From Malachius bipustulatus (Eukaryota; Arthropoda; Insecta; Coleoptera; Melyridae), in contig OU342639.1 in the NCBI GenBank assembly GCA_910589415.1, positions 14,888,268 through 14,952,267 on the forward strand: DNA of 64,000 nt. Direction: 5' to 3'. The notes below the pieces were generated by a model. It was not told the origin of the DNA and did not search any database. It saw only the letters and a list, made by a program, of their open reading frames with translations. Positions 45,980 through 56,649 of the stretch are shown here, in pieces (position 1 is the stretch's first letter; each line of letters begins with the position of its first letter). Made by a program: the position numbers and the translations under genes.

Positions 45980-48900
45980 GTAAGTTGGCCACTGGTTCCT
46001 AACTCTCCTTATCGATTCCCTCTACCTTCTCTCTAACCGGGGGACCTCAACTAAGGCCAGGTAACATCATGCTAGAGTATTACAAATTACGACGTTTCCA
46101 AGTAGCAGAAGTGTAAGTGTACGTTATTTCTGGAGTTGAGGAGTTAATTAATTTTAAGATAACTTCATCACGACGTTACCACATCCTTTTTAATTATGAA
46201 TCTGAAGCTTTCAATTTTATGTAAGATAACATTGACAAATTACACCTTGACAGAGTGTTATCTATCTGTCATAAATATAAAGTGCAGCTGTCTCACGATA
46301 ACATAATCTGTCTCTGTAAGTACCTTGAGTAATTTTCGGTTTTTATTTTTTCACTAAGACGTTCTAATTTCTTGCCACACATTTTATTGAATTCCTACTT
46401 CTAGATGAAAAACTATATTAATTATATTAACTATATATTGAAGCTAAATGACATGTAGGTAGTCACGTAATTTTTTTCAATAAGTAGCATGATGTCTCGT
46501 AAAATTATCAAAAAATGTGGAATTAATTTTAAAAGTTTCTAAAAATGTTACGAAAAAGTTATTTGTTCCCTACTTTTTCCCAATGAACCAACTATCAACT
46601 CTAGAAGCTACAATTTACTTATTTATTTTTCCTAACTGGATCTTTCTGGATTAATCAAATTTCATTAAATTTTCACAAAATTACTTCTCCATTTGTTTCA
46701 TTCCTGATACTTTATGTTATTAAAAATTATACTCTTGGAATGAAAATTCAAATTTCTCGAAAACTTCTAGAGTTTGGCTTAGGAACGGGCTAATGCTGGC
46801 TTCTGGATTTGTAGGAGGGCAGAACAAGTCCCGCTGCACTGAGGCCACAGTGGCCCATTGTGCTTCCTTCATTTCCTTGAGTCCTTACTCCTTGAGTCCT
46901 TACTCCTTTAGCCATCCCAGGCTCAGAATAAACTGGACGGGTTAATGCAACCGATAGACTGTTTGGAAAACACCCTGTATAACACAGGTCAGATAACAAA
47001 TACATTATAGATTCTTGATAGACAAGCACTTTTGTCATATAGTCATTAAAATCTCAAGACCGCATCTTACAACTTCGTTATTTTAGAGTTCTATTAAGTT
47101 GACAATGTTTTTCAAGAAAAAATAGAAATTACCGACTGTTTCAAAAATTATCAAGGCTAGGACATGATAATGAAAGTCTAAAATTGAACCTAGAATATGA
47201 AAATAAATTCATTTCTTGCAAGTATTTCTTGTTTCAGTTTTTTAAATATTTTGTTTAGACTCAGAAATTGTTGAAACCGACAGTTACGAATTTCCACAAA
47301 TATGACTCAATTATTTGATGAGACATGGCTAACTGAAGATCATCGTACAGCAGTACAGCACTTTGTAGAAACTACTTGAAGTTCTTGAAGTTCGAAATTC
47401 CTCATAGTTTTAAGTAAGTTGAGTCTAAGCTTCATCATGCCGCAAAAATAAGCTAATTTTTTCGAAATTTAAGTGTTTATTATTGTTTTTGGATATAAAA
47501 TAATAATAATATAAAAAAAACATGATTTTGTATTGCAAAATAAGCGGTTTGAGGTAGTTTAAACTCAATTTACTTAAAAAATATGAGGAATTTCGAATAT
47601 TTTTAGGTTTACCTTTTTTTTTAAAAAAAAAGTCCAGGGAATCCAACGCAGATAAGTAAGGTCTTGTAAGTCCGTGGGCTTAGAAGTTGTTGAACAAAAA
47701 AGGGGTCATATAACCTGTATCTACGCCACTGGTGAATTTTTTCACCTGTGGTTATCTTTGTTTTATGTGCTCCTAATTAAAATAAATACCTAGCATCTGG
47801 GTATAAAATTAAAATATTAAAAATTTCTATAAACTGATGGTGAAGTCCTGCTACAAAAAACTGACGCACCCTGTATTATGGTTTCTGCTCACTTTAAATG
47901 TGATTATTTTTGTGTTATGGAGTCATATAGTCGTTGGGGTATGTATAACCCTGTTGTGATGACATATTGTAAATAAATAAATAAATAAATAAAATATCTG
48001 AAAAACAACCAGTAAGGCAAAAGAGTTTATTTTTTCTATTGTTTTCATGTCATGGTTGTCATTGTTGATTACCAAAATGACAACCGGCCATGCTTCGGTA
48101 GGCATTTTATATGACCTCCCATATTCATCCTTTATCCTTGTGGTAAAGAGAGCCATAGCTATCTAAGAATATTTCTTAGATAATAATTGTATTTTCGCAA
48201 AATACACATAACACAAAAAAATATAACAAATAAACAAATAAATAAAAATTATTAAAAACAAATGAAAAGAAAAGAAAAAAACGAAATAAACGTCAAAATT
48301 AAAAGAATATTCAAATTTATTGCAAACATATTTCAGATAATATTCAGATTTAACTTATGACGTATTTATTAATTCAACTCAGCTACCTAACTTTCCCTGG
48401 TAGGATGACCCTACTTATCACAACGCAGGTGCTATTATAGTCATGTGCTAGTCATACCTAAGCAAATAAAATAATTAAATATTATTAAACAGACCACAGT
48501 GGCCCTTGAAAAGGAAATATAGGTATAATATACAGGATTGTAACTATTTAATGGACGACTACTTACATGCAGGCGATCTTAAAAGAATGGAGGATATTAA
48601 AAATTGAAAAATTCCCAGTATTTCCTGAAATATTCTGAAAAACTGCAAAAACGAGAATTCTTATTTTAGCCATATCTTTTTTATTCTTGGAGATTGATAG
48701 ATAATTTTTTAATTATTCTTTTTTTTAATATTTAATTAATTTTTTTTGTAAGTTTATTAATTTTTGATTTTCATTTTTTTTATACCCACCGAACAACAAA
48801 AAAAATAATATGGCGGCATAAGAAAAACAAAAGTTAACAAAAGTATTGTGCAAACAGACGCACATCTTGACATCCTGAGTAGTTTAAACCGAAAATCCAG

Positions 48901-50070
48901 GGCGATCATAAAAATTCTTCATAGCGAAACTGCTTCAGTGAAACATGACTTCAACTCGGCTCCATAACGGTTTATTTTTTCTCTTGCAACATTCCTGTAA
49001 TTTGTCACATTATTAAACATCTCAAAAGTTTAAGCGTGGATAAAAAAAACAGATCTGATTGGTTGGTTAAAATTAACAAAAGACGAAACAAATGGAACTA
49101 TTTTCCATAATTCATTCCATAATTCACGTAACTTTGAAATATGCGACATGCTGTATAGCTTACGATATGTTTAAATTTTAGCCACTAACGTGCTGCCTAT
49201 GACAGATTAAAAAAATCGAAAAAACCACTCGAGTCTTCACTTTTCAGTCATCGACTCAATCATCGGACACTCTCTGTCAGTAGATATACCTAAGATGAGT
49301 TAGAGATAATTTAGGTTACCTTAGGTTACGTTTATTTTCAGTTGATCTAGGTACCTACCTATACTAATAAAATCAAATAATGTAATCAAATATAATAGAT
49401 TGCCTTCGGCTTTTAATAATAGGTATGTCAATTTGATTTAAAACGTTGAGTTACTGATGACGAAGTACTTTTACTTCGTGAACCGTCACTCAACGTTTTA
49501 AATCAAATTGACATACCTATTATTGATAGCTGCGCTTCTTTGAGAAGGAAGCTGTTATTCAATCCAGAAATTAGTTCAAATGTTCGTAATAGTGCCGGGC
49601 CTATGTTTCTTGTCCGGCCGTATGTCGTGTTTTAACTTTCGTTTTTCCTTCGTCAAGTTCCAACGTTTAAAGTAAATTAAGGATTAAACGCATTTATCCA
49701 GAAAAGTCCAGCATTCGAATTTGAAGGCCTCATATGCTAGAGCGTTTTCTAAGATATTTTATACTGAGAAACTTTGGACGAGGTATATAATTCTCTGAGA
49801 GCTCTATTGAAATAGGATTTTCAAATAATAGAAGACCAATTTTGTAAATTGCCTTTTTACTTTAAAAATAAAATTCAGATGGATTTTCTATATTATGTGA
49901 GATCAAAATTGGATATCGTGGAAAAGGAAAGCTGAAAAGCGTATCTAAAATTTTAGGGGATTATTATGAAAAATTTCTTGAAACTATGAAACGAGCTTAT
50001 AAAATTTATAATGCGGCAATAGTAAATCTGAAAAAAACACCATCTACAAGTGAAATATATTCAATTATTT
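45980..50070 (+). other. Dpr intron sequence, mostly unremarkable
   Basis: AT-rich sequence with no supported gene. Small items are CACCCTGTATAA-type repeat ends near 46,970 and 47,868, a TAAA-type microsatellite at 47,970-47,992 and the perfect hairpin at 49,417-49,525. At about 49,905-50,070 a short plus-strand frame (GYRGKGKLKSVSKILGDYYE, then KFLETMKRAYKIYNAA) looks protein-like but has no recognisable family. Confidence 0.5.
49417..49525. repeat. Perfect hairpin MITE of about 110 bp
   Basis: Arms of about 37 bp are exact inverse copies (AATAATAGGTATGTCAATTT against AAATTGACATACCTATTATT, continuing through ACGTTGAGT/ACTCAACGT). The loop contains a second hairpin, CGAAGTA/TACTTCG. It has the form of a tiny foldback element. 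A small-RNA precursor is possible but not supported by anything else. Confidence 0.75.
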
Positions 50071-51365
50071 AAACACCCCTTAGTAGAATAGGTGTGCGTA
50101 TAGATATTTAATGGCTTTTTAATGACCTAAAACCCATTAATGTCAGCTTAAGGGTTATTTATAGCCGTCACTATTGTCTACTTAATCCCTTAATTTCATT
50201 ATTTATTGCTCTGTTATCATGTACTAATCCCTTTGACTTATGCCGCCTACAAAAAAAACCCCTTTGAGTACCTTGCATATCTATAATCCTTTACATGAGA
50301 AAAAGGATTATTGTTGTATTGTTATAGTTACACAATAGCGGTAGCCCCGCTGCAACAGGTGTTCCAGTTGGCACTATTGTCTAATTAATCCCTTAATTTC
50401 ATTATTTATTGCTCTGTAATCATGTACTAATCCCTATGACTTATGCCGCCTACAAAAATCCCCTTTGAGTACCTTGCATATCTATAATCCTTTAACACAC
50501 AGCATGAGAAAAAAGAATTATTATTGTTGTATTGTTATAGTTACACAATAGCCCCGCTGCAACAGGTGTTCCAGTTGGCCAACAGTGGGTCAAATTAAAT
50601 ATTCGATTCTCAATATAAAAATAAAGCCCTTTAACACACACAGGCAGCATGAGAAAAGTAGGTAAAATCTTTCCATGTATCTATAATCCTTTAACACACA
50701 AGGCAGCGTGAGAAAAATAATTCAAAATCATTATTGTTGTATTGTATCATGTACTAATCCCTTTGATCGGTCAGCGACAGTATTCCCCTCATATACACGT
50801 TAAGCTGTATAAAAAAATAGACCCCTTTGAAATCATGATCCCGCGTTAAAAATTCTATACTTAAGCCGCCTACAAACTCTATGATTATCACCGTCTATTT
50901 ATGTAGGTAAGCTGTAAAATATTATTTCTATAAATAATCCCTTAATGTTACACAATAGAGGTAGCCCCGCTGCAACAGGTGTTCCAGTTGGCCTACAGTG
51001 GACCAAATTAAATATTCGATTCTCAACATAGTGCATGAAATCTTTTAAAACCCTTTGATTAAAAGTCATGCATATAATTACATGATCCCGCGGTATAATG
51101 TATCTAAAATCCCCTATGATCGGTCAGCGATATTATTCGCCTCATTATGTAAGCTGTATAAAAATAGAGCCATTTGAAATCATGATCCCGAGTTGAAAAT
51201 TCTATACATATGCCGCCTACAAAACCCCTTAGATTACCTGACCATAACCGTCGTATTATGTAGGTCAAATCTAATCCCTGTTACACAATAGCGGATGCAA
51301 CAGGTGTTCCCAGTTGACTAGCAGTGGGTCAAATTAAATATTCGATTCTCAACACACAAAGTGAA
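50070..51365. repeat. Outer part of the left terminal repeat: degenerate tandem sub-repeats
   Basis: The words CCCCGCTGCAACAGGTGTTC (or GCGGATGCAACAGGTGTTC), AATTAAATATTCGATTCTCA, ATGCCGCCTAC and ATCATGTACTAATCCC each recur three or four times. Sub-repeats are about 200 bp apart at first (50,171 and 50,375) and then longer. From 50,715 inward this is matched by the right repeat. The part left of 50,715 would correspond to sequence beyond the window. The element's left end probably lies between 50,070 and 50,170, but I cannot fix it without the right end. Confidence 0.7.
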
Positions 51366-51607
51366 ACTCGTTCTTCTTCATAATAATTATTTATTTACAT
51401 GGCACAATTAATTAGTAAAAAAAAAATGCGTCGATGCAGATTAAGAGCAGTGCCTACCCAGTTTATATTGATTTTCTCAGAACTAATATTTTGAAGTACT
51501 TCCCTATCTGCACTTAGCCGTTCAATTAGTGTACCTACGTAATGTAAGGTAAAAATTATGTCGTCCTTAACGGTGTATTTTATCAAGGTTTTTGCAAAAA
51601 ATCATAA

Positions 51608-51985
51608 CAGTGGGGTTAATCTTGGGCAAATTTTTTGCACGGTAAATTCATAGTGATATCTTGAAATTACTGAAAAAAAGATTCTCCAGCGGGGTCTTTC
51701 ATTCCGAGTATACATGAAATCTTTTATAGAATTTTGGTAAAAGGGTGAAAAACTCGGAGTTATAACTCCACCTAGAACGAAATTTACAATACTAGGCGTT
51801 GATATTGTACAGTTCAAAAAGTGTAGTAATTGTTTTATAAATTGCTGTTTCAAATGCGTAAATATTTCTAATTCATAACAGTCACGTTTAAGCCTGGAGC
51901 AAATTTTTCCACGGTAATTAAAATTCATAGTGATAAGGCCCCAGATATTATGTCATCCTTAATGGTGTATTTTATCATCTATACA
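51608..51985 (+). pseudogene. Two decayed fragments of the 285-aa gene inside the terminal repeat
   Basis: At 51,880-51,985 the plus strand reads FKPGANFSTVIKIHSDKAPD before decaying. This is nearly the same as LNPEANFSTVIKIHSNKAPD of the intact gene at 52,744-52,803. At 51,608-51,660 a second, frameshifted version starts TVGL and keeps the nucleotide words GCAAATTTTTTGCACGGTAA and ATTCATAGTGATATC. Flanking words (CCTTAA-GGTGTATTTTATCA and TATAGAATTTTGG/AAGGTGAAAAAC) are also repeated, so a unit was tandemly duplicated. Since both terminal repeats match, the right repeat holds the same fragments. The 108-codon frame on the opposite strand is an accident of this. Confidence 0.8.
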
Positions 51986-52220
51986 TGAATGAAATCTTTT
52001 TATAGAATTTTAAGGTGAAAAACAGTGCACAATATAATAACATTTTCATTGCTATTGGGCATTATTATAAGTTTTCAACAACAATTATTTTGATATTCAA
52101 CAAATAAAAAAGATCATTAGAAAATAACAGAACATTTAAATTATTATTTATTCGGGTCCAAGCTCTGCTAGAAGCCCTATGATGAGCGGGGGTAATATCA
52201 GAGAAGGCGGGGCGATGCTA

Positions 52221-52234
52221 GGTATATATTTGGC
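52221..52234 (+). promoter_or_regulatory. TATA promoter in the left terminal repeat
   Basis: GGTATATATTTGGC, followed at about 30 bp by CATCTCCTCATCG and then the leader of the 285-aa gene (ATG at 52,397). The same promoter is present in the right repeat at 62,481-62,494. Confidence 0.7.
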
Positions 52235-52396
52235 GCATCTCCTCATCGTTTTAAATAGAACTAAGCTAGTATAGCTATAGATCTGTAATAAGTTGAACTA
52301 AGCTGTATTATTCAGAGATTCGTATAAACGTGATTGTGAGTTTAATAAGTTGCTATCCTCTTTTACTGCATTTTAAAGCCTACAGACTGCATCAAC

Positions 52397-53380
52397 ATGT
52401 ACCGAAAAAACTTGCAGAATAGTGATAAATTAATGGTGAGTACATAAATAAATTATAAGGGTGAACTTTTATGAAGAGTTATCGTAGAAGTGTATATTAT
52501 TGTAATGCATACTAGGTATCTTGACAAAATTAGCAGCATTAAAATATTTACTATGTTCCAGGCACTCAAACGACCTGCTGGTGAAACCGTTGGCGAGGGG
52601 GTGAAGGGGGCAAAATATGCCAAGCCAACCCCAGGCTCCACCGAATATGAAAATCCTATGCAGAAAATGAATGCCAAATGCCTGCTTTATGCAAACACAA
52701 CTCCTCTGAACGACAGCGAGTGCAAACTAATCACCGTGGGACTTAATCCTGAAGCAAATTTTTCAACGGTGATTAAAATTCACAGTAATAAGGCTCCAGA
52801 TGCTGGTGTTGTGCTGGACTCCACCGGATTCAATGAACTGATGCAGATGCTGCCGGACATCATCAATAATTGTGAAATGGAGTCCTTAGAAGCACGCAGG
52901 AGTTTTAATTTAACGCATTACGTTATAAAAACATGGCACAGCACCAGCATGGCGATAGAACCGAAGTTTCCGGTGAAATACGGATATAATGTATGCCTGG
53001 GAATTGCAAGTTTCAGAAGATTACAAACTTTGGAGAACTACATCAAAGGTGTAATCAGCAATATAGAAAAGGACGACATGCGCATTAATACAATGGGGAG
53101 GCTACGAGCGGAAGCTGAAGAGGCGGCGATGACATCCATCGAGACAGGTGAAGCTGGAAACCTGAACTATGAAAGTTTAACAAGAATATGCGCCAAACTG
53201 GGACCTAGATACATGGACCTTGCCGAAATCGCCGCCAAGTTCTCCAGAGTGCTGCTACCACTGGTACGTTATGCGGTGGAAAAACTACTAGAAAGAGAAG
53301 CAAATAGAAGCCCCTTTGAACGGATACTAGATAGAGAAGAAGCAAATAGAAGTCCCTTTGAACACGCACAAAGAATGTAA
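52397..53380 (+). CDS. Unknown element protein A, candidate single-strand nucleic-acid-binding protein (two exons)
   Basis: Exon 1 is 52,397-52,435 (13 codons, MYRKNLQNSDKLM). Donor GTGAGT at 52,436, acceptor TTCCAG ending 52,561; exon 2 is 52,562-53,380, phase 0, total 285 aa. Residues 14-50 are polar with ALKRPAGETVGEGVKG. A compact domain follows: KLITVGLNPEANFSTVIKI, then a loop, then GVVLDSTGFNELMQMLPDII. That strand-strand-then-helix pattern, with a hydrophobic-x-L-x-x-x-x-F-x-x-L helix, resembles the PC4 single-strand-DNA-binding fold, but this is inference. The C-terminus has EANRSPFE twice. It is a diverged relative of the minus-strand protein at 54,202-55,032. I do not recognise the family. 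Its promoter is the TATA box in the left repeat. AATAAA at about 53,480 is a plausible poly(A) signal. Confidence 0.78.
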
Positions 53381-54201
53381 AAATTGTTTTAAATTGTGTT
53401 TTTTTTAATTATATAATATTATTATATAATATTATTATATAATAATATAAACGTATGTATTTATTAGCAATTAGATAATTGAATAAATATCTAAGTAAGT
53501 GACCTGTTTTTTTTTTTTTTATTTTAATAATAGTATGGGTGATCATACATGTTTTACAACGTTAGAAAATTCAATATCATTTTGTGACAAAGACCATGCC
53601 CACCCCCTAATATTTAATAAAACAAAAGTGGTGGGGTTTAAAAAATAATGATGCATTTAGGATGGTAATTCAACCTTTAAAGTTAATTAAAAAAAAGACA
53701 TGCACTTTCCCACACTAACAAAAACAGAGATTATATTCTCAAATAGGCATTTTTCTAAAATACCCTTTTCTAAAATACCCTTTTTGAATAATAAGATAAT
53801 ATTATAGTACATATTATGTTTACACTTAAATTAAGATTACCATGGAAATGTCCAGTTATCAAGTTAGCCAACGATGTCACATTGAGAAAAATTGTTGGAA
53901 AACTGTAGAATTTGAATTCTTGTAATTCGGATGCCGATAATAGAAAAAAATTTAAGACAAAGGCTATGGTTATGTGAAATAATATGTTTTTCCAGTGGAA
54001 GTTGTTTAAATTTGACAGCCATGTTGATTTAAATTTTTAGAAAAGGCAACCACAAGTATCTCGGTAAAGATGCCGAGGAATTAATGCTATGTTTTTAAAC
54101 TACACAGATAGCGCTAGGCATTCAATTATTGTATAATGAAAGGAGTCAATAAAATGTAACAATAAAAATTCACTTAGGATATTTATTAATAATTATAATA
54201 A
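53381..54201. other. Convergent intergenic region between proteins A and B
   Basis: Contains an AT palindromic repeat of the ATTATATAAT type at about 53,408-53,450. Likely poly(A) signals lie on both strands (AATAAA near 53,480 plus; AATAAA complementing 54,182-54,187 minus). A short tandem word CTAAAATACCCTTTT occurs twice near 53,755-53,785. There is no gene. Confidence 0.6.
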
Positions 54202-55032
54202 TTAATACATGTTATCTAATCCTAACTCGTTAAGTATTTCTCCACTATGCTTATTTATCATTTCCTTAAAACAAATCGCAATATCCTTATCCATACAACA
54301 TGTAAACTTCTTAAGTCCTTGCTTCATTTTGTCATAACTAGCTTCCACAGATCCATATTCTTCAAGTTTGAACTCGTCTATAATTTGCCGTAATATGTTT
54401 CGAAAATTAAGAGTCTCCAGTTTATCTAGATGAAACTCTAATAAATCGGTCAAGTCAATGAGCTGAGTAACCTCTTCTTTACTCATAGCTAACACTGAGG
54501 AGAAATATTGTATCTTGATGTAGTTACCTTCAAGAATATTCCTCGCGGATGTGATAATGTAATCACAGACACTGTGCGCCATAGTCGTCTCATCATCTTC
54601 AAAATAGGCGTCGGAGTTAAGTTTTAAATGTTCTATAATTATCGCCCAATCACAGGATATAAACGATACATTCCCAATGTCCGTGAAAATTCGCACTATA
54701 GGTTGTAGATTTCTTCCCACACTTAATCCTGTAGTTACTATCTTATTTTCTATATTCGAGAGGCGGTAACTCGTCGTTTTAATAGTTACGTCATATCTAT
54801 TCAATTCATCCAAATAAATGTTCAACGCATCATGATTACTGCAGGACTCTGTGAGATGAGGGCACGTCGTCATTTTAGGAAGTGATATAGGTTCTATTCT
54901 GCATGGCACGTCGTATGTTCTTTTCTTCGTTATCGATGAATCTACGAAAACATCTTCCAGCACTCGTTTAGGCGACATCTCGTTCGATACTAACATTGTA
55001 AAAGCTAAGACAATCTCAGCAGATCTAATCAC
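54202..55032 (-). CDS. Unknown element protein B, paralogue of protein A
   Basis: 276 codons from the first ATG. The ATG at 54,996 (MLVSNEMSPKRVLED) or 54,978 is likelier, because a TATA-like word lies only 10-20 bp before the first one. The N-terminus is basic and polar. A segment NIENKIVTTGLSVGRNLQPIV plus RIFTDIGNVSF aligns with CKLITVGLNPEANFSTVIKI of protein A, and SCDWAIIIEHLKLN aligns with its L-D-S-T-G-F-N-E-L-M helix. NYIKIQYFSSVLAMSKEEV corresponds to YGYNVCLGIASFRRLQTLE. The C-terminal half is helical with three Cys (about 239-250). It is transcribed convergently with protein A. A relationship by duplication is inferred from the conserved order of motifs, not from high identity. 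Function unknown. Confidence 0.75.
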   Translation of the reverse strand: MIRSAEIVLAFTMLVSNEMSPKRVLEDVFVDSSITKKRTYDVPCRIEPISLPKMTTCPHLTESCSNHDALNIYLDELNRYDVTIKTTSYRLSNIENKIVTTGLSVGRNLQPIVRIFTDIGNVSFISCDWAIIIEHLKLNSDAYFEDDETTMAHSVCDYIITSARNILEGNYIKIQYFSSVLAMSKEEVTQLIDLTDLLEFHLDKLETLNFRNILRQIIDEFKLEEYGSVEASYDKMKQGLKKFTCCMDKDIAICFKEMINKHSGEILNELGLDNMY

Positions 55033-55039
55033 CGACCAC

Positions 55040-55055
55040 GATTATATTATACCAG
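55040..55055 (-). promoter_or_regulatory. TATA-like box upstream of protein B
   Basis: On the minus strand GGTATAATATAATCG, about 45 bp upstream of the ATG at 54,996. The spacing is suitable for a start site between them. No other core element was identified. Confidence 0.5.
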
Positions 55056-56140
55056 ATCACAGGAGCCGCAGCTGTCCATGTTATGACAAGTAGTGGGAGA
55101 AGGTTGTGGGAAAGACACTCATCGAGCAGACCAGCCCGTCGAAGAGGCACCTGTAGGCGTCGAGTGAAGGATAGCCGTCGGTAATGGAGGTAATAGTGAT
55201 CCAGATGTTCAAGTCAGATCAAGATGCTTAGGTAGAAGTCAGGCGATCAAGGATCTGTATGTGAGGCGAGCAGAGCGGGGGTACCCATCGTCAATCGATC
55301 GGTAACATAAGGTGAATAGTGTTAGATGTGTCATCGCAAAACTCGCTTTATCGCAACTTGTTCGCAGTAAATGACCATCAAACCTTAGTTATAGGGTGAT
55401 GGGGCGTCAAAGAGGAATGTATGTAAAAGTGTAGTTACAATTAAAAAACAGCCTATAAACTATGAACGCATTTATGGAATTCACAAAAGGATGGATATGA
55501 GTATGATATGTTATAACAACGCGACGGACCCGTCCGACCGTTAATAATATCTTAGATAGCAGTAGGTACTCGAATCATGAGTGCATTTTGTATAATGAAT
55601 TAACCCCAAATGATTAGTTATAAAGCAACGTACTGTATTATTGACAACTACATGTCTTGATAAGTGTAGATAAATGATTGTTATAAAAACAGTATGGTTG
55701 GGTGGTAATTGGCTAAAAAGTGTCAACACAGCACTCGATAAGTGCGCAGGTATATATTCTATCAAGAGGCTACCAGGGTAAAAAGGTCAATTATCGCCCC
55801 ATTGAAAAATTATTGGACGCGACAAGCACATCGTATAAAAGCTGTGATCGCCGTGATAAGTTTCTGCTCCAGAGACTTAAATCGAGCTGTTTTTTATCGT
55901 TATACATCTTCTTTAACGTGGGAAAATAAAATAAAATAAAATTACGTGTTTTATTTTTATTAACATCATTTTTTTCAGAAATCATCATAATATACATAGT
56001 GTTTTATATTAAGTCGACACTATTGCTAACTTCGTTATTATTTAAGCTAGAAAGTCGGTTAAATTAGCAACTAGTAGTATTTTTTCTCCTGAATAAAAAA
56101 TGGCGAAAGCAGAAAAACAATTGAACATTGCGTTTTCGCT
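55056..56140. other. Gene-free stretch inside the polymerase element
   Basis: No supported gene. GC is somewhat higher at 55,080-55,330. A second TATA-like word GGTATATATTCTATC on the plus strand at 55,749-55,763 resembles the terminal-repeat promoter, but no credible coding exon follows. Short open frames at 55,720-55,940 overlap in two frames and show no motif. Confidence 0.5.
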
Positions 56141-56141
56141 A

Positions 56142-56185
56142 CAGCAGGCCTAATTAAATATTCGATTCTCAACATAGTGCATAGA
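56142..56185 (+). repeat. Internal fragment of the terminal repeat
   Basis: AATTAAATATTCGATTCTCA followed by ACATAGTGCAT is identical to sub-repeat sequence at about 51,006-51,036 in the left terminal repeat. A piece of terminal repeat has therefore been copied into the interior. Confidence 0.75.
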
Positions 56186-56199
56186 GACTTTTTCCTTTT

Positions 56200-56605
56200 A
56201 AAAAATATACAGGGTGTTCCATTAAAAAATATTCCTTTTTAAACACACACACAAAATTATTATTTACATTAACCTTATAATCTAAAAATGTAAATTATAC
56301 CTACTCTAAAATTGTAAAATATGTACATGCATTTAATATTTTATAATTACATAATCTAGAATAATAATACATACAAAAATTATATTTACAGAACCTGAAT
56401 TCCTTTAAAAATATACAGGGTGTTCCATTAAAAAATATTCCTTTTTAAACACACACACACAAAAATTATTATTTACATTAACCTTATAATCTAAAAAATG
56501 TAAATTATACCTACTCTAAAATTGTAAAATATGTACATGCATCTAATAATTTATAATTGCATAATCTAGAATAATAATACAAAATTATATTTACAGAACC
56601 TGAAT
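56200..56605. repeat. 206-bp direct tandem duplication with ACAGGGTGTTCC
   Basis: Two head-to-tail copies (about 56,200-56,402 and 56,403-56,605). Both contain TATACAGGGTGTTCCATTAA, an (AC)n tract, TAATCTAGAATAATAATAC and TTACAGAACCTGAAT. They lie immediately 3' of the polymerase stop codon on the minus strand. Each copy may be a small DNA element, because TACAGGGTGT-type words mark the ends of several foldbacks elsewhere in the window. Confidence 0.85.
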
Positions 56606-56649
56606 ATATCACAAAATATTTACATATGCCTGATGAAATATTTACACTA

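Larger units (their letters stand above)
50715..52265 (+). repeat. Left terminal inverted repeat of the polymerase element (inner 1,551 bp)
   Basis: Matched base for base, inverted, by 62,450-64,000. Paired coordinates sum to 114,715 throughout, so there is no net insertion or deletion, and I noticed no mismatches. It contains the outer sub-repeats, two degenerate fragments of the adjacent 285-aa gene (51,608-51,660 and 51,880-51,985) and a TATA-box promoter near its inner edge. At the inner edge, homology ends right after AATAGAACTAAG. Such long, near-identical terminal repeats are expected for protein-primed replicons such as Polintons. Confidence 0.95.

Noticed and set aside
51602..51928. 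108-codon frame present identically in both terminal repeats (also 62,787-63,113)
   Set aside because: It is read opposite to the decayed fragments of the 285-aa gene. Its identity in both repeats simply reflects repeat identity, and no family features are visible.
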